A DNA stretch of 64,000 nt from Serratia silvae (GCF_023282985.1 NZ_JAGQDC010000002.1:396406-460405), one strand, 5' to 3'. Counted from the first letter of the stretch, positions 29,072 through 40,725 are shown. Notes: generated by a model from the letters alone, not told the origin. Translations and numbers: made by a program.

Positions 29072-29854
29072 TTAAGGAGACATACCGCCGATCACCGCCG
29101 CCAGCCGATCGAAAAACTCACCGAACAGGTGCTCGCAGAAGGGGGCCAGCATCGGCATCATCATGCCAAGGGTCAGCATGCCGATGGTTAATGTCACCGG
29201 GAAACCGATCACAAACACCGAGAGCTGTGGGGTAACGCGGTTGAGCAGGCCAAGCGCCAGGTTCAGCGTCAGCAGCAGGCAGATCAGCGGCAGAGCCAGC
29301 ATCATACCGTTAATGAAGATCAGCGTTCCTGCCTGGGTTAGCGCCAGGAAACCGTTGCCGTTCAGTGGCCGTGCCTGGATCGGCAGGGTGTGGAAACTGT
29401 CTGCCAACAGGGAGATCAGCCACAGATGACCATCAAAGCTGAGGAACAATAGCATCGCCAGCAGGTTCAGCAGGCGCGCCAACAGCGGCGTATTGGGGCC
29501 GCCGGAGGGATCGAAGAAGGTGGCAAAGGACAGCCCCATCTGCATGCCGATCACCTCACCCGCCAGGCGCACTGCTGCAAAGGCAAACTGCATGGTCAAA
29601 CCGATCGCTACGCCGATCAGGATCTGCTGCACGGCAAGCCACAGGCCGGTGACAGAAAACAGCGGGATATTGCTGGTGGGCAGCGTGGGGGCGATCAGCA
29701 ATACGATCAGACCTCCCAGACCAATTTTCACCCGCTTGGAGATCTGTTTTTCGCTGAACAGCGGGGCAGTGCTAATCAGCGCCAGGACGCGCAGCAGCGG
29801 CCAGAAGAACTGGCTGAGCCAGACGGTGAGCTGGGCGCTGTCAAAGGTCAGCAT
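29072..29854 (-). CDS. fliR: Flagellar export protein FliR
   Basis: Inner-membrane core subunit of the flagellar type III export channel, assembled with FliP and FliQ. ATG 29854 ([19 protein letters not shown]) gives 260 residues with several hydrophobic helices, the conserved [16 protein letters not shown] block, and a [16 protein letters not shown] segment. A longer reading into fliQ (to 29926) is not needed. The start lies 2 bases after the fliQ stop; last gene of fliLMNOPQR. Confidence 0.97.
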   Translation of the reverse strand: MLTFDSAQLTVWLSQFFWPLLRVLALISTAPLFSEKQISKRVKIGLGGLIVLLIAPTLPTSNIPLFSVTGLWLAVQQILIGVAIGLTMQFAFAAVRLAGEVIGMQMGLSFATFFDPSGGPNTPLLARLLNLLAMLLFLSFDGHLWLISLLADSFHTLPIQARPLNGNGFLALTQAGTLIFINGMMLALPLICLLLTLNLALGLLNRVTPQLSVFVIGFPVTLTIGMLTLGMMMPMLAPFCEHLFGEFFDRLAAVIGGMSP

Positions 29855-29856
29855 GG

Positions 29857-30126
29857 TTAGCCGATCAGGTTCGGCAGGTTGCTGAACAGCATGCGCATAT
29901 AGTCCAGCAGCAGGTTGAGCATCCACGGCCCGGCAACGATCAGGGTGGCGACCACGGAGAGAATTTTGGGAATGAATGACAGCGTCATTTCGTTAATCTG
30001 CGTGGCGGCCTGTAACAGGCTGACGATCAGCCCGCTGAACAGTGCGGCCAGCAGCAGCGGGGCGGCCAGCGCCAGCGCCACTTTCATCGCTTCCGTACCC
30101 AGCGCCATTACCGATTCAGGTGTCAT
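29857..30126 (-). CDS. fliQ: Flagellar export protein FliQ
   Basis: Short membrane protein of 89 residues (the usual length) with two helices, part of the FliPQR export-gate core. It begins [23 protein letters not shown] and has the conserved [17 protein letters not shown] turn between the helices. It is preceded by AGAAAAGAGAT as ribosome site and is separated from fliP by 36 bp. Confidence 0.97.
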   Translation of the reverse strand: MTPESVMALGTEAMKVALALAAPLLLAALFSGLIVSLLQAATQINEMTLSFIPKILSVVATLIVAGPWMLNLLLDYMRMLFSNLPNLIG

Positions 30127-30162
30127 CTCTTTTCTCCAATATGGGTGATGGGCTACACCGAT

Positions 30163-30918
30163 CTAGCTATAAAAGCTCTGCGCCAACGATCCCAACAGCA
30201 ACTGCCAACCGTCTACCAGCACAAACAACATCAGCTTGAACGGCAGTGAGATGGTTGCGGGCGGTACCATCATCATCCCCAGCGCCATCAGCACGCTGGC
30301 CACCACCAGGTCGATGATCAGGAACGGAATAAATACGGTAAAACCAATCTGGAAGGCGGTTTTCAGCTCACTGGTCACATAGGCGGGCAACAGAATACGC
30401 ATCGGAACGGCTTCCGGGCCTTCCAACGCGGGCAGGTTAGCCAGCCTGGCGTACAGGGCAAGATCGCTTTCCCGCGTCTGGCGCAGCATAAATTCGCGCA
30501 GCGGTTGCGAACCTTTATCGATCGCCACCTCCATGCTGATTTTATCCTGGCTGAACGGCAGGTAAGCATCCTGATACACCTTGTCGAACACGGGTGACAT
30601 GATGAAAAAGGTCAAAAACAGCGCCAGACCCAGCATCACCTGATTGGGCGGAGCTGACGGGGTGCCGAGGGCGTTACGCAGTAGCCCCAGCACGATGATG
30701 ATACGAGTGAAGCTGGTCATCATCAGCAGCATCGCGGGCAGGAAGCTGAGTGAGGTGAGCAGCACCAGCGTCTGCACTGGCAGCGTCCAGCTTTGGCCGC
30801 CGTTGGCCGTAGGTTGGCTAATCAGCCCCGGCAACTGTGCCAAAGCGGCAGGGCTGAGCAGTAGCAGGCCAGCGGCCAGCAGCGGGCCAAAAACCCGGCG
30901 GTGGGAGAATGGATTCAT
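30163..30918 (-). CDS. fliP: Flagellar export protein FliP
   Basis: Export-gate subunit with a cleaved signal peptide (cleavage near LSPAALA, about residue 27), 251 residues. Family blocks include [41 protein letters not shown] and [18 protein letters not shown]. It needs FliO for stable insertion. Its ATG overlaps the fliO stop by four bases (ATGA). Confidence 0.98.
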   Translation of the reverse strand: MNPFSHRRVFGPLLAAGLLLLSPAALAQLPGLISQPTANGGQSWTLPVQTLVLLTSLSFLPAMLLMMTSFTRIIIVLGLLRNALGTPSAPPNQVMLGLALFLTFFIMSPVFDKVYQDAYLPFSQDKISMEVAIDKGSQPLREFMLRQTRESDLALYARLANLPALEGPEAVPMRILLPAYVTSELKTAFQIGFTVFIPFLIIDLVVASVLMALGMMMVPPATISLPFKLMLFVLVDGWQLLLGSLAQSFYS

Positions 30919-31319
30919 GCCGATTTATCCGGGCGTTTTAATACGTTTTGCATCAGCTGGCGGAAATCTGCCGATGATTTAGGGTCGGTTGCCTCCTGCG
31001 CCGGTGGTACGGGCAGGGTGTGCAACGGGGTGATCTGCTGAGCCGTAACGCCCAGCACCAGCCAGGTGTTATCTACTTCAACCACCACCACGCGTTCACG
31101 TTGGCCAACCTGACAGCTGGCACGCAGGTTGAGCAATTTTTGATTGCCACGGGCCTGCGGGGCAAACCCCAGCCGACGAAACAGCCAGCCAGCGAGCAGG
31201 ATCAGGAGTAAAATAGCGCCGAGCGCGCTGCTGACCTGCATCAATACCGAGCCGGTGGGTAGCGCCGTGTTGCTAGGCTGTTGAGTGCTTTGCGTCTGCA
31301 CGCTGGCGTTGGGATTCAT
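30915..31319 (-). CDS. fliO: Flagellar export-gate assembly protein FliO
   Basis: Small bitopic membrane protein, 134 residues, that helps assemble the FliP ring and is not part of the final channel. It has one hydrophobic helix (about residues 28–50, [18 protein letters not shown]), then a cytoplasmic domain with [27 protein letters not shown]. The N-terminus is low complexity (Gln/Ser/Thr). The start follows the fliN stop with a 1-base overlap. Confidence 0.93.
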   Translation of the reverse strand: MNPNASVQTQSTQQPSNTALPTGSVLMQVSSALGAILLLILLAGWLFRRLGFAPQARGNQKLLNLRASCQVGQRERVVVVEVDNTWLVLGVTAQQITPLHTLPVPPAQEATDPKSSADFRQLMQNVLKRPDKSA

Positions 31320-31732
31320 CAGCGGCTCAGGCGGCGCATGCGCTCTGAAGGCGTGATAATATCGGTGATGCGTACGCCAAACTTGTCGCCGACCACCACC
31401 ACTTCGCCCTGGGCAATCAGATAGCCGTTGATCAGGATATCCAATGGCTCACCGGCCAGACCATCCAATGCCACCACCGAACCTTGCGACAGGCGCAGTA
31501 ACTCTTTGATGGTCATCTTGGTGCGGCCCAATTCCACGGTCAGCTTGACCGGGATATCCAGGATCAGATCGATATCTTGCAGGCTACCCAACGCATCCTG
31601 AGCTTCCAGCGACTTGAATACGCCCTCGGTAGAGGCGGATTTCTCGGTCGCCTGTTGCTCGTTAAACGCATCAGCCCACAGATCGTCTACGGAGTCCTTC
31701 TCTTCGCCAGACGGTTGTTTAGGATCACTCAT
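31319..31732 (-). CDS. fliN: Flagellar motor switch protein FliN
   Basis: C-ring component involved in switching and export. It has 137 residues, the same as E. coli. A variable acidic N-terminus is followed by the SpoA/SurE-like domain with LQDIDLILDIPVKLTVELG and the near-invariant end ITDIITPSERMRRLSR. I chose ATG 31732, which overlaps the fliM stop by 8 bases (ATGAGTGA), a common translational coupling. The in-frame extension to 31747 is rejected. Confidence 0.98.
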   Translation of the reverse strand: MSDPKQPSGEEKDSVDDLWADAFNEQQATEKSASTEGVFKSLEAQDALGSLQDIDLILDIPVKLTVELGRTKMTIKELLRLSQGSVVALDGLAGEPLDILINGYLIAQGEVVVVGDKFGVRITDIITPSERMRRLSR

Positions 31733-32729
31733 TGGGCCGTTCCTCACTCAGGGCATTCAAAATAGGGTTAATCAAATGTTCAACACGCAGGGCGTATTGC
31801 CCGTTCAACGTGCCGTATTGGCTGGTCAAGACCGGGACGCCGTCAACATGGGCGATCAGGCGTTCCGGTTTATCGATCGGTAAAACGTCGCCCGGCTGGA
31901 GTTTCAACACTTTCGACAGGCGCATCGGGATATCGACAAAGTTGGCGATCAGTTCCAGTTCGGAGTGCTGAACCTGTTTCACCAGCGTTTCCCGCCAGTG
32001 GCTGTCTTCCTGGCGTGAATTCTCCAGCGGTGGATTAGTCAGCAGCTCGCGTAGTGGCTCGATCATGGCGAACGGAATACAGATATTGAACTCACCGCTC
32101 AGCGCCCCGATCTCCACCTGGAACGGTGTGGTCACCACGATATCGTTGGGAGAGGTGGTGATATTGGTGAACTTGACCTGCATTTCGGCGCGCACGTATT
32201 CCACATCGATCTTGTAGATAGCGCTCCAGGCATCGCCGTAGGCGTCCAGCGCCAACCGCAGCATACGTTTGATCACTCGCTGCTCGGTCGGCGTAAACTC
32301 CCGGCCTTCGACCTTGGTAGGGAAACGGCCATCGCCGCCGAACAGGTTATCCACGGCGATAAACACCAGACTGGGAGCAAACACAAACAGCGCCGTGCCG
32401 CGTAGTGGATTCAGGTGTACCAGGTTCAGGTTGGTCGGCACCGGCAGGTTACGGGCAAACTCATGGTATGGTTGGATCTTGATCGCCCCGACGGTGATAT
32501 CCGGGCTGCGGCGCAACAGGTTAAACAGCCCCATGCGGAACTGGCGGGCAAAACGTTCGTTAATGATCTCCAGCGCTTGCAGACGCTCACGCACCACACG
32601 GCGTTGGGTGGTGGGATCGTAAGGTTTGACCTCGCTTTCTTGACCGATGACGGCGGCGGGTTCATCCCCCGCGCTGTCGCCATTGAGCAGTGCGTCGATC
32701 TCGGCCTGTGAAAGAATATTGTCGCCCAT
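31725..32729 (-). CDS. fliM: Flagellar motor switch protein FliM
   Basis: C-ring protein that binds CheY-P and transmits switching to FliG. It has 334 residues. The N-terminal CheY-binding peptide (ILSQAEIDALLNG) is followed by the middle domain with GGDGRFPTKVEGREFTPTE and a C-terminal FliN-like domain. ATG 32729 is preceded by a short gap after fliL. Length and sequence are those of E. coli. Confidence 0.98.
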   Translation of the reverse strand: MGDNILSQAEIDALLNGDSAGDEPAAVIGQESEVKPYDPTTQRRVVRERLQALEIINERFARQFRMGLFNLLRRSPDITVGAIKIQPYHEFARNLPVPTNLNLVHLNPLRGTALFVFAPSLVFIAVDNLFGGDGRFPTKVEGREFTPTEQRVIKRMLRLALDAYGDAWSAIYKIDVEYVRAEMQVKFTNITTSPNDIVVTTPFQVEIGALSGEFNICIPFAMIEPLRELLTNPPLENSRQEDSHWRETLVKQVQHSELELIANFVDIPMRLSKVLKLQPGDVLPIDKPERLIAHVDGVPVLTSQYGTLNGQYALRVEHLINPILNALSEERPNE

Positions 32730-32735
32730 GGTTAA

Positions 32736-33227
32736 TTACCGCAGTATGAAGGCGGTGAACAGCACATCGCTGACCACTTGCTTCGGTTGTCCCGTAACCA
32801 GCGGTGGGCTGAGCACGTCTTTAATCTGTGCCACCAGTTGCTGTTTCCCTTGCTCGTTGGCCAGTTGGTTTGCTTCCTGTCGTGAAAGCAGCATGAGCAG
32901 ACGGCTACGCACTTCCGGCAGAAAATCGTTCAGCCGGCGGCGCGTTTCTTCATCAGGCAGGCGCAGCGTCAGGCCGATATACAGCACGCGATCGGTATTG
33001 TTATCTGGCGTCACCAGATTGACGGTAAAGGTATCCAGCGGCATAAACACCGGCGCCGGAGGCGGCTGTTTCTTTTCCTCGGCGGCGGGTTGACCGTTCT
33101 TATGCTGCTGCATCAACCACCAGCTATAGCCTGCGGCACCACATGCGCCCAAGGCGATCAGTACCAGCAGGATCACCAGTATTGGACGTTTCTTTGTTGC
33201 TGCTGTTGGAAGGGGGTTCTGAGACAT
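32736..33227 (-). CDS. fliL: Flagellar basal-body protein FliL
   Basis: Single-pass inner-membrane protein that surrounds and supports stators, 163 residues. It has a membrane helix (about 15–37, [23 protein letters not shown]), a Gln/Pro/Lys-rich linker and a periplasmic stomatin-like domain with [20 protein letters not shown]. First gene of fliLMNOPQR. It is separated from fliK by 262 bp holding an ERIC element. Confidence 0.95.
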   Translation of the reverse strand: MSQNPLPTAATKKRPILVILLVLIALGACGAAGYSWWLMQQHKNGQPAAEEKKQPPPAPVFMPLDTFTVNLVTPDNNTDRVLYIGLTLRLPDEETRRRLNDFLPEVRSRLLMLLSRQEANQLANEQGKQQLVAQIKDVLSPPLVTGQPKQVVSDVLFTAFILR

Positions 33228-33259
33228 TACTAAGCCAAATCCTGTTTTGTGCTAATGCT

Positions 33260-33386
33260 ATACCCTATGAATTTCAAGCTGCAGCTAGGCGACAAGCTCA
33301 CTCATCCCCAGGCGCTTACGTTTAAGTAAGTGACTGGGGTGAGTGAGTGCAGGTAACAACGCTGCAGCTTGAAAGGCGACGGGTAT
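33260..33386. repeat. ERIC element between fliK and fliL
   Basis: A 127-bp imperfect palindrome with ends ATACCCTATG...GACGGGTAT and the ERIC core (CATCCCCAGG, AAGTAAGTGACTGGGGTGAG). It lies in the fliL upstream region and would be transcribed in any fliK–fliL read-through. Flanking bases in this 262-bp gap show nothing else. Confidence 0.93.
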
Positions 33387-33489
33387 CAAGCCGCACGCAA
33401 TACATGTAAAGCTATTATCCCGCTTATTCCGGGCTGCAATAGCCAGAATAGGCGGGGAAAAGCGTGCCAGCTTGGGCGTTTGCACGCCG

Positions 33490-34710
33490 TCAGGCGAAAA
33501 TATCAACGCCGTCGACCGAGCGTGCCATCGCCTGCAGCGCCGCTGGGGCGCTCAGGGCTTCAACGCCAGTTTCGGCGCTGCCGTGTTGTTCCCGGTAGGA
33601 AGGTTGCCCGCCTTGGTGAGAGGCCTGCTGCTGTGACTGTTGCGGCTGCGGCAGTGACTCACCGCCAACGCTGCTCTGGCCAAGGTTGATGCCACTTTCC
33701 GCCAGCGCATGGCGCAGATGGGGCAGCGCGGCTTCCACCGCCGCACGTACCTGGCCGTGCGCCGAGGCGATATGCAACTGGGCCTGGTTGTCGTCGAGCT
33801 TCAGCGTGATTTGCAAGGCACCCAGTTCCTGTGGATGCAGGCGTAGTTCGGCGCTCTGTTGACCGTTGCGGTGGAACATCAGCACCTGCTGACCCAGCGC
33901 CTGTTGCCATTCCGGGCTGCCGAGTTGAGCGTTCAACTGCGGCGTTGCCGTTGCGCTCACTGTCGCGCTGACGGGTTGGCTGGCGATGACCGGACTAGAT
34001 ACTGGTGCAGGGGCCGCGTGCTGTGGCATTGCAGAAGGTTGCGCCGATTCAGCCGCCAGTTTCAGTGGGATGGTGCCGTCATCTTGATTGCTATCGGCCT
34101 GAGAAGACAGTACCGCCGCGGTGTCAGCTTTGGTGGCCAAGGCGGATTTATCGTCTACGCTCGGCTGCGATTTCGACGCAGGCAGACCGGTCGTGGCTAA
34201 CGCGGGTTTTTCGCTCAGGGTGGCTAGCAGCGATGACGCTCCCGTCAGCGGCGCTTCGTCCCCGTTTGGCTCAGTGGCAGCTGTTCCCCCGTTCCCTGGT
34301 AACGGCTGCACTACGGCGGCAGGCAGCATGGCAAACAGGGCCTGCAAGCTTGCCGCATCTAAAGTGTCGACAGGTTGCAACGGCTGTTCGTCATCGCTCT
34401 TGTTTAACTGGGTTTGGCTATCGTCTGCCGTATCCCGATCCTGCGGAGTGGCCAGCAACCGGCCACGATCGCTAAACGAGGCCAGCAATTGGTTAAGCTG
34501 TTGGCGGCTGAGGGCGGAGATTTGCGGGTCGTCTACCAGTAGCTGTGCCGCGTTAGGTTTACCGGTTGGCTGCCCATCGGGCGTGAATCGCTCGCCGAGC
34601 AGTTGAGCAAAGCTGGCAGCAAGTCCGGCATCATCCAACGACAGCGCGGCAAGCCCAGTCCCCGTGCCATCAGCGGTTGCCGGCAGGCCAGAGAGAACGT
34701 TGAGATTCAT
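33490..34710 (-). CDS. fliK: Flagellar hook-length control protein FliK
   Basis: Secreted molecular ruler that triggers the FlhB specificity switch. It has 406 residues, close to the E. coli length of 375. The N-terminus is the ruler domain, with a long Pro/Ala/Ser/Gln-rich middle (about 150–260). The conserved C-terminal core (about 275–360) has [31 protein letters not shown], followed by a Gln-rich tail. The start overlaps the fliJ stop by four bases. Confidence 0.95.
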   Translation of the reverse strand: MNLNVLSGLPATADGTGTGLAALSLDDAGLAASFAQLLGERFTPDGQPTGKPNAAQLLVDDPQISALSRQQLNQLLASFSDRGRLLATPQDRDTADDSQTQLNKSDDEQPLQPVDTLDAASLQALFAMLPAAVVQPLPGNGGTAATEPNGDEAPLTGASSLLATLSEKPALATTGLPASKSQPSVDDKSALATKADTAAVLSSQADSNQDDGTIPLKLAAESAQPSAMPQHAAPAPVSSPVIASQPVSATVSATATPQLNAQLGSPEWQQALGQQVLMFHRNGQQSAELRLHPQELGALQITLKLDDNQAQLHIASAHGQVRAAVEAALPHLRHALAESGINLGQSSVGGESLPQPQQSQQQASHQGGQPSYREQHGSAETGVEALSAPAALQAMARSVDGVDIFA

Positions 34711-35153
34711 GGGTTTAGGTTCCTTTGTGAACTACGTTGTGCGAACTCATCCATCAGTTTTTGGTCACGCTTGTTTTCCAGCATCTGCTCGGCGGTGAGG
34801 GCGCGGGTGTTAAGCGTTTCGAAAGCGTTCAGCCGCTGCTGTTTGTCCTGCCACTGCTTGACCGCCCGTTCGACCTTCTCGCTCCACTGCAGCAATTGCT
34901 GGCGGTGCTGGCTGATGGCCTGCTCGAGCGTGCCGATAAACTGCTGATAGTTTTGCCAACTGGCTGAACCCATGCCGCTAGACAGGGTGCTGTTGAGCTT
35001 TTGTCGATACTCATCCTGATAGTTGAGCAGCATGGCAAGCTGTTGCTCCGCCGCCTGTTGTGCCTGACGTGCCTGGCCGAGCTGTTGTGCGGCTTGTTCT
35101 ACGGCATCTTGCGCCAGATCGCGCAGGATAATCAGCGGTGACTGTGGTTTCAT
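34707..35153 (-). CDS. fliJ: Flagellar export protein FliJ
   Basis: Coiled-coil stalk protein of 148 residues that fits in the FliI ATPase ring and contacts FlhA, like the gamma subunit of F1. Nearly the whole protein is heptad-rich, with many Gln, Leu and Ala (for example [20 protein letters not shown]). The start lies 18 bp after fliI; the end overlaps fliK by four bases. Confidence 0.95.
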   Translation of the reverse strand: MKPQSPLIILRDLAQDAVEQAAQQLGQARQAQQAAEQQLAMLLNYQDEYRQKLNSTLSSGMGSASWQNYQQFIGTLEQAISQHRQQLLQWSEKVERAVKQWQDKQQRLNAFETLNTRALTAEQMLENKRDQKLMDEFAQRSSQRNLNP

Positions 35154-35171
35154 GGTGCTCAGGCTCCGTGG

Positions 35172-36533
35172 TTAAACAATCAGTTGCTGCAACTGCTGGC
35201 AGGCATCGTCATAGCCGCTGCGTTCGAAGATACCCTGTTGCAGGTAGGCTTCCATCTGCGGATACAGCGTCATGGCCTTGTCTAGCAGCGGATCGCTGCC
35301 TGCGGCATAGGCTCCTACACTGATCAGATCGCGGTTACGTTGGTAACTGGCCAGCATTTGTTTGAAGTTACGTACCCGCCGGTAATGCTCCTCATCGATC
35401 AGCGAGGTCATGGCACGACTGATCGAAGCTTCAATATCGATGGCGGGGTAGTGGCCCGCTTCCGCCAAGCGCCGGGAGAGCACCACATGGCCATCAAGGA
35501 TGGCACGTGCCGAATCGGCAATCGGGTCTTGCTGGTCATCACCTTCGGTCAACACGGTATAAAAAGCGGTGATGGAACCGCCGCCGCTGATGCCGTTACC
35601 CGCACGCTCTACCAACGCGGGCAGTTTGGCGAATACCGAAGGCGGATAGCCTTTGGTGGCCGGGGGTTCGCCGATCGCCAGGGCAATTTCACGTTGCGCC
35701 ATCGCGTAGCGGGTAAGGGAATCCATAATCAGCAGTACGTGTTGGCCACGATCGCGGAAATCTTCGGCGATGCGGGTGGCATAGGCAGCGCCCTGCATAC
35801 GTAGCAGTGGGGAAACGTCTGCCGGTGCGGCGATCACCACCGAACGGGCGCGCCCCTCGGTGCCGAGGATGTTTTCGATAAAGTCTTTTACTTCGCGGCC
35901 ACGTTCGCCAATCAGCCCAACGACGATCACGTCGGCCTGGGTGTAACGCGCCATCATGCCAAGCAGTACGCTTTTACCTACGCCAGAACCAGCGAACAGA
36001 CCCATGCGCTGGCCGCGGCCCACGGTAAGCAGCCCGTTAATGGTGCGTACGCCCACGTCGAGTACCTGTTCGATCGGAGTGCGCTGCAATGGGTTGAATG
36101 GGGCGGTGATCAGCGGCGCACGGTAGCCGGTGTCCGGTGCCGGCAGGCCATCGAGCGGTTTGGCACCGCCGTCTAGCACCCGGCCAAGCAATGCCGGGCC
36201 AAGGGGTAACTGTTTGCTGGCGCTTTGCCCTTCGGGGGAGACGCGAGCATAAACTCTGGCGCCGGGCACTATGCCGTCAACCTCTTCCAGCGGCATCAGG
36301 AATAGCCGCTGGCCGTTAAAACCGACTACCTCGCTTTCTACCTCCTGCACCATACCGCTGTCATGGCGTTCGATCAGGCAGGTAGCCCCCAGCGGTAACT
36401 GCAAACCGGTGGCTTCCAGTACCAGCCCGGTGGCTCGGGTCAGGCGGCCATAACGGCGTACCGTCGGCGCACGGGCAATGCGTTTTTCCAGACTGTCCAG
36501 CGAGTTCAGCCAGCGGCCGAGACGAACGGTCAT
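35172..36533 (-). CDS. fliI: Flagellum-specific ATPase FliI
   Basis: Cytoplasmic hexameric ATPase that powers or primes flagellar export. ATG 36533 gives 453 residues. The Walker A region is [20 protein letters not shown], Walker B sits in [18 protein letters not shown], and the F1-beta-like core is complete. The ATG overlaps the fliH stop (TGATG); a longer reading to 36563 is not supported. Confidence 0.98.
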   Translation of the reverse strand: MTVRLGRWLNSLDSLEKRIARAPTVRRYGRLTRATGLVLEATGLQLPLGATCLIERHDSGMVQEVESEVVGFNGQRLFLMPLEEVDGIVPGARVYARVSPEGQSASKQLPLGPALLGRVLDGGAKPLDGLPAPDTGYRAPLITAPFNPLQRTPIEQVLDVGVRTINGLLTVGRGQRMGLFAGSGVGKSVLLGMMARYTQADVIVVGLIGERGREVKDFIENILGTEGRARSVVIAAPADVSPLLRMQGAAYATRIAEDFRDRGQHVLLIMDSLTRYAMAQREIALAIGEPPATKGYPPSVFAKLPALVERAGNGISGGGSITAFYTVLTEGDDQQDPIADSARAILDGHVVLSRRLAEAGHYPAIDIEASISRAMTSLIDEEHYRRVRNFKQMLASYQRNRDLISVGAYAAGSDPLLDKAMTLYPQMEAYLQQGIFERSGYDDACQQLQQLIV

Positions 36534-37231
36534 CACAGCTCTCCCGGTGCGGCCAGACGGCACAGTTCATGCCAGCGGGTGGCCAGACTGGCATCCAGAT
36601 CGCCTTCTTCTGCGCTGACCTTACAACCGCCAGGATGCAGCTGACCGTCGGCCAGCAGCCGCCAGCCGTGCAGGCTGAGGGTCACGCCAAGCTGCTGTTC
36701 CACCCGTTCATAATCATCCGGGTGTACGCGCAGCTGAGGTTTACCGCTGAACATCGGTTCTTGCTGGAGCAACTGTTGGATCTGGCTGAGTAGGGCGGTA
36801 CCGTCACAGACCGGCGCTTGGCCGATCACCTGTTTGGCCGCCGTCAGGGCTAGTTGCATCAGGCGCGAGGCAATCACGCTGTCGAGCGCGTCCAGCGTAT
36901 GCTGGAACTCGGTAACCAACTGCTGCCAATGTTCCGTGATCGGTTGTTGCTGCTGTTGACCCGCCAGAATACCTTGCTCGCGGCCTTCCTCCAGCCCGGC
37001 CTGGAAACCGGCGTCATAACCTTTCTGCTGGCCCTCGGCAAAACCTTGTTGCTGACCTTGCTGCTGGGCCTGCAAACGTAACATCTCCAGCCGTTGCTGT
37101 TCGTTGATGCTGTCGTCCTGCGGGATAGTGATCACCTCAGGTGGGCTTTCCGGTTCCAGTACCGGTTTGGGATCTGCCAGATCGTTAAGCGACCAGGGCT
37201 GCCAGGGCAGGGTGTTGAGGCGATCAGACAT
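36533..37231 (-). CDS. fliH: Flagellar ATPase regulator FliH
   Basis: Regulator that binds FliI and links it to the C ring. It has 232 residues beginning [13 protein letters not shown], the FliN-binding N-terminus. The middle has Gly-repeat-like GxxxG helices and Gln-rich coils (about 50–110), and the C-terminal domain binds FliI. ATG 37231 overlaps the fliG stop by 8 bases; the extension to 37246 is rejected. Confidence 0.96.
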   Translation of the reverse strand: MSDRLNTLPWQPWSLNDLADPKPVLEPESPPEVITIPQDDSINEQQRLEMLRLQAQQQGQQQGFAEGQQKGYDAGFQAGLEEGREQGILAGQQQQQPITEHWQQLVTEFQHTLDALDSVIASRLMQLALTAAKQVIGQAPVCDGTALLSQIQQLLQQEPMFSGKPQLRVHPDDYERVEQQLGVTLSLHGWRLLADGQLHPGGCKVSAEEGDLDASLATRWHELCRLAAPGEL

Positions 37232-38216
37232 AGGTGTCCTCGCCACCGCCGATGATCATTTCGCCGGTTTCTGCCAGACGACGTACCACCAACAGGATAG
37301 CCTTCTGTTCGTTCTCTACCTGCGACATGCGCACCGGGCCACGGTTGGCCAGATCGTCGCGCAGGATATCGGCGGCGCGTTGCGACATGTTTTTGAGGAA
37401 CTTCTCGCGCAGCGGCTGTTCGGCTCCTTTCAGGGCGATCAGCAGGGATTCGCTTTCCACGTCCTGCAACAGGCGCTGGATGCTGCGATCGTCCACTTCG
37501 ACCAGGTTTTCGAACAGGAACATTTCGTCGATGATTTTCTGCGCCAACTCGCCGTCGTATTCGCGCATAGCACCGATAACCGCCTCTTCCTGTTGGCTTT
37601 TCATCAGGTTGATAATCTCGGCGGCGGTGCGTACACCTCCCATTTTGCTGCGCTTGAGGTTTTGGCCGTCCAGCAGATTGTTCAGCACTTCGGTCAGCTC
37701 TGCCAGGGCGTCCGGCTGTACGCCGCCGAAGGTGGCGATACGCAGCATCACGTCGTTGCGTAGGCGCTCCTCGAACTGTGCCAGGATATCCGCCGCCTGG
37801 CCGCGCTTGAGGTGTACCAGGATAGTGGCGATGATCTGCGGGTGTTCGTCGCGGATCAGATCGGCCGCGCTCTGCGGCTCCATAAAGTTGAGCGTTTCCA
37901 TGCCGGAGGTGTCTTCGCGTGATTCGAGAATATCCTCCAGCAGGCTGCTGGCACGTTCCTCACCCAAGGCTTTAACCAGCACCGTGCGCAGGTAGTCGCT
38001 GGCATTGACGCTCAGCGCAGCATACTGTTCGGCGTCGTCTTCAAACTCACGGAGGACCTCCCCCAACTGTTTGTGGGACACCTGACGCATGCTGGCCATG
38101 GTGCCACTCAATTGTTGTACTTCCCTTGACGAGAGGTGCTTGAAGACTTCGGCGGCGCGATCTTCACCTAGCGTCATCAGCAGGATGGCGCTCTTTTCGG
38201 TACCTGTCAGGCTCAT
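37224..38216 (-). CDS. fliG: Flagellar motor switch protein FliG
   Basis: Switch and torque protein of the C ring that interacts with MotA, FliM and FliF. It has 330 residues. The middle domain carries the EHPQ motif ([19 protein letters not shown]) and the C-terminal charged torque helix region ([20 protein letters not shown]) is intact. It overlaps the fliF stop by four bases. Confidence 0.98.
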   Translation of the reverse strand: MSLTGTEKSAILLMTLGEDRAAEVFKHLSSREVQQLSGTMASMRQVSHKQLGEVLREFEDDAEQYAALSVNASDYLRTVLVKALGEERASSLLEDILESREDTSGMETLNFMEPQSAADLIRDEHPQIIATILVHLKRGQAADILAQFEERLRNDVMLRIATFGGVQPDALAELTEVLNNLLDGQNLKRSKMGGVRTAAEIINLMKSQQEEAVIGAMREYDGELAQKIIDEMFLFENLVEVDDRSIQRLLQDVESESLLIALKGAEQPLREKFLKNMSQRAADILRDDLANRGPVRMSQVENEQKAILLVVRRLAETGEMIIGGGEDTYV

Positions 38217-39895
38217 AGTTCGTTACTCATCCATTGGCGGATCACCAGGGCGACCACGCGTGGATCTTTATCTGCCAGTTCGCGGATCCGCTGGCTCTGG
38301 ACTTCAGCATTAACGCGCTGCTGTGATTTCTTATGCAACGCCTGTTCTTCATTACTTGGCTTGTTCACCTCAGTTGGGCGACTGGCTGGTGTATTGGCAG
38401 CGACCACCGCAGCCTGTTGCGCTACCTGACGGTTTTGCAGTTGCGGACGAACCAGCTTGCGCCACAAAATCCAGGCCACCAGCAGTACCAGCAAATAGCG
38501 GCCTGCGTTGAACAACTGCTCGATAAACGACTGTGACTGCCAGAAAGGCAACTCGCCGCCGGTCTGCTCTACATCGTTGAACTGGGTGTTGACCACGTTG
38601 AGCGTATCGCCACGGCTGCTGGAATAGCCCATCGCTTCACGGACCAGAGATTCCACCTGGGCCAACTGCTCTTTGCTCATGGGCTGCGGTTTGCCATCTT
38701 TATCGGTACCCAGGGTGTTGAGCACGACGGCAACCGACAGCCGTTCCACTGCCCCAGCTTTGTGCTGAGTATGACGAATGGTGCGATCCACCTCGTAGTT
38801 GGTGGTTTCATCACGGCGACTGTTTTGCGCTACGTTACCGCTAGCTCCGGTACGCGTGTTGTTATTGGCATTATTTGCCGTGGCAGGAGTATTGCCCGCA
38901 GCAGTATTTTTTGGTGTTTCAATCGGCGCAGTCGGTGCTGCACTAGGCTGGTTGGAAAGAGCGCCCGGTACGCCGCCGATCTGTTGCCCGCCATTCTGTT
39001 CACTCTGGCTGAGCTGTCTGGAGCGTATCGCGGATTTATCCGGCTGTTGGTTGGGCTGGTACTGTTCGTCGGTTTGCTCGCGGGTGGAGAAATCGATTTG
39101 TGCCGTTACCTGTGCACGCACGTTCGCGCTGCCGACAATCGGTGCCAGAATGGCTTCAATACGTCGTTGATAGCGGTTCTCGACCTCGTTGGCGTACTTC
39201 AACTGCGCGGCATTGAGATCGCGCCCGGTGCCGTCGGATTGGGTCAGTAAGCGGCCCGCCTGATCGACCACCGTGACATTGCCAGGCGGTAAACCGGCCA
39301 CGCTGCTGGACACCATATATACCACGGCATTGATCTGGCCGTCGTCCAAGGTGCGACCTGGTTGCAGCGTTAGCGTCACGGAAGCTGAAGGGTTTTTTTG
39401 TTCGCGCACAAACAGCGAAGGTTTAGGCAGTGCCAGATGCACACGGGCATTCTGCACCGGCCCCAGGGATTCGATAGTGCGCGACAGTTCGCCTTCCAGC
39501 GCCCGCTGATAGTTGATCTGCTCGCTGAACTGGCTGATGCCGAATTTTTCCTGATCCAGCAGTTCAAAGCCGACAGCACCTCCCTTGGGCAGCCCTTGTT
39601 GCGCCAGACGCAGGCGCGTTTCATGCACCTTTTCTGCCGGGATCATTAGCGCCGAGCCGTTCTCGGTAAAGCGATAGGGGATGTTCATCTGCGTCAGCTG
39701 CGTGACGATAGCACCGCCGTCGCGATCGTTGAGATTGCTGTACAGCACACGGTAATCCGGGCTTTTTGCCCATAGCGTCAGCGCAACCACGATGGCGATC
39801 GCCGCTGAGGCCGCGATCAGTAGTGGAATTTTAGGGTTGGCACGCAGGCGATTCCATAAGGCCAGCAGGCCGTTATCACGGCTTTCACCATTCAT
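38213..39895 (-). CDS. fliF: Flagellar MS-ring protein FliF
   Basis: Forms the MS ring, the base on which the rod and C ring assemble. From ATG 39895 ([11 protein letters not shown]) it has 560 residues. A first membrane helix (about 28–47), ring-building motifs including [14 protein letters not shown] and [18 protein letters not shown], a low-complexity Asn/Ala/Thr loop (about 330–360), a second helix near 450–470 and the FliG-binding C-terminus are present. A GTG four codons upstream (39907) is an alternative start. Divergent from fliE. Confidence 0.97.
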   Translation of the reverse strand: MNGESRDNGLLALWNRLRANPKIPLLIAASAAIAIVVALTLWAKSPDYRVLYSNLNDRDGGAIVTQLTQMNIPYRFTENGSALMIPAEKVHETRLRLAQQGLPKGGAVGFELLDQEKFGISQFSEQINYQRALEGELSRTIESLGPVQNARVHLALPKPSLFVREQKNPSASVTLTLQPGRTLDDGQINAVVYMVSSSVAGLPPGNVTVVDQAGRLLTQSDGTGRDLNAAQLKYANEVENRYQRRIEAILAPIVGSANVRAQVTAQIDFSTREQTDEQYQPNQQPDKSAIRSRQLSQSEQNGGQQIGGVPGALSNQPSAAPTAPIETPKNTAAGNTPATANNANNNTRTGASGNVAQNSRRDETTNYEVDRTIRHTQHKAGAVERLSVAVVLNTLGTDKDGKPQPMSKEQLAQVESLVREAMGYSSSRGDTLNVVNTQFNDVEQTGGELPFWQSQSFIEQLFNAGRYLLVLLVAWILWRKLVRPQLQNRQVAQQAAVVAANTPASRPTEVNKPSNEEQALHKKSQQRVNAEVQSQRIRELADKDPRVVALVIRQWMSNEL

Positions 39896-40150
39896 GCTGG
39901 TACCCACTCAGGTGGGTTCGAGGTATGGCTAGCGTTGTTGTGTGATGACAAAACAGACTCCCTGATACACAGTTCTTTACGGCCTAACAAAAGCGCCCCC
40001 ATTTTTGGGCATGCCATTATTTGCCCTTAAGGCCAATTTTGATGGCCCGATAAACCGGTGTTTTTGCAGTTAATTAGCCGCTTTAACCGTAAAGCACTGT
40101 GGTAGGGTGTGCAGCATCGGGATCATGCAGGTGAATGAATACGCGGTTTT

Positions 40151-40193
40151 CCCCGTCGTTTTTCAAGTCACCGCTTGAAATCCATAGGGTATG
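40151..40193. repeat. Minimal ERIC derivative upstream of fliE
   Basis: About 17 bases like one ERIC end (CCCGTCGTTTTTCAAG) and 19 bases of the other (CTTGAAATCCATAGGGTAT) are joined with six bases between them; the ERIC core is missing. The rest of the 315-bp fliF–fliE gap shows no certain promoter; a poor sigma-28 match (CCCGATAA near 40046) was not accepted. Confidence 0.65.
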
Positions 40194-40210
40194 AATGAAG
40201 TGATGAGGTC

Positions 40211-40528
40211 ATGATGGCAATTCAGGGTATTGAAGGAGTGTTGCAGCAGTTGCAGGCCACGGCGGTTCAGGCTGGAGCGCTGCGACAAAACGATCCGGTG
40301 CAGGGAGCCAGCTTTGCCAGCGAGTTAAAGGCGGCTCTTGGTAAGATTAGCGAGACTCAACAAACCGCACGCCAGCAAGCCCAGGATTTTGAATTGGGTG
40401 TGCCAGGTATCAGTCTGAACGACGTTATGGTCGATCTGCAAAAATCTTCGGTGTCTTTGCAACTGGGTGTACAGGTGCGTAATAAACTGGTCGCGGCTTA
40501 TCAGGACGTGATGAACATGGCAGTGTAG
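40211..40528 (+). CDS. fliE: Flagellar hook-basal body protein FliE
   Basis: MS ring–rod junction protein, the first rod substrate exported. It has 105 residues, beginning [20 protein letters not shown] and ending [19 protein letters not shown], with the usual [20 protein letters not shown] segment. ATG 40211 (or 40214) follows GAGGT. Monocistronic and divergent from fliF, with an intrinsic terminator downstream. Confidence 0.96.
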   Translation: MMAIQGIEGVLQQLQATAVQAGALRQNDPVQGASFASELKAALGKISETQQTARQQAQDFELGVPGISLNDVMVDLQKSSVSLQLGVQVRNKLVAAYQDVMNMAV

Positions 40529-40656
40529 TGGTAAAGGCAGGGCGGCTATAGCGTACAACGATAATCTGTTCTGTATTGGCGTATGCCTCCCTAATGGGTT
40601 TTTCGGTCCGTTTGTTCAATCAATAAATCATAGATAGCCGGTGTTTTGAGCGTCGA

Positions 40657-40688
40657 CGGTGTTTTTTATGGGTAACACCGATTTTTTT
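40657..40688 (+). terminator. Rho-independent terminator downstream of fliE
   Basis: Stem CGGTGTT / AACACCG with a 10-base loop, followed by A and seven T. It lies 129 bp after fliE; nothing recognisable lies between. Confidence 0.75.
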
Positions 40689-40725
40689 ACTATCAATAAC
40701 CTTGGCGTGTTTTTTAAAGGAATAA

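Noticed and set aside
40027..40053. Possible sigma-28 promoter before fliE (CCCGATAA)
   Set aside because: The -35 half matches poorly, and fliE is normally a class 2 gene.
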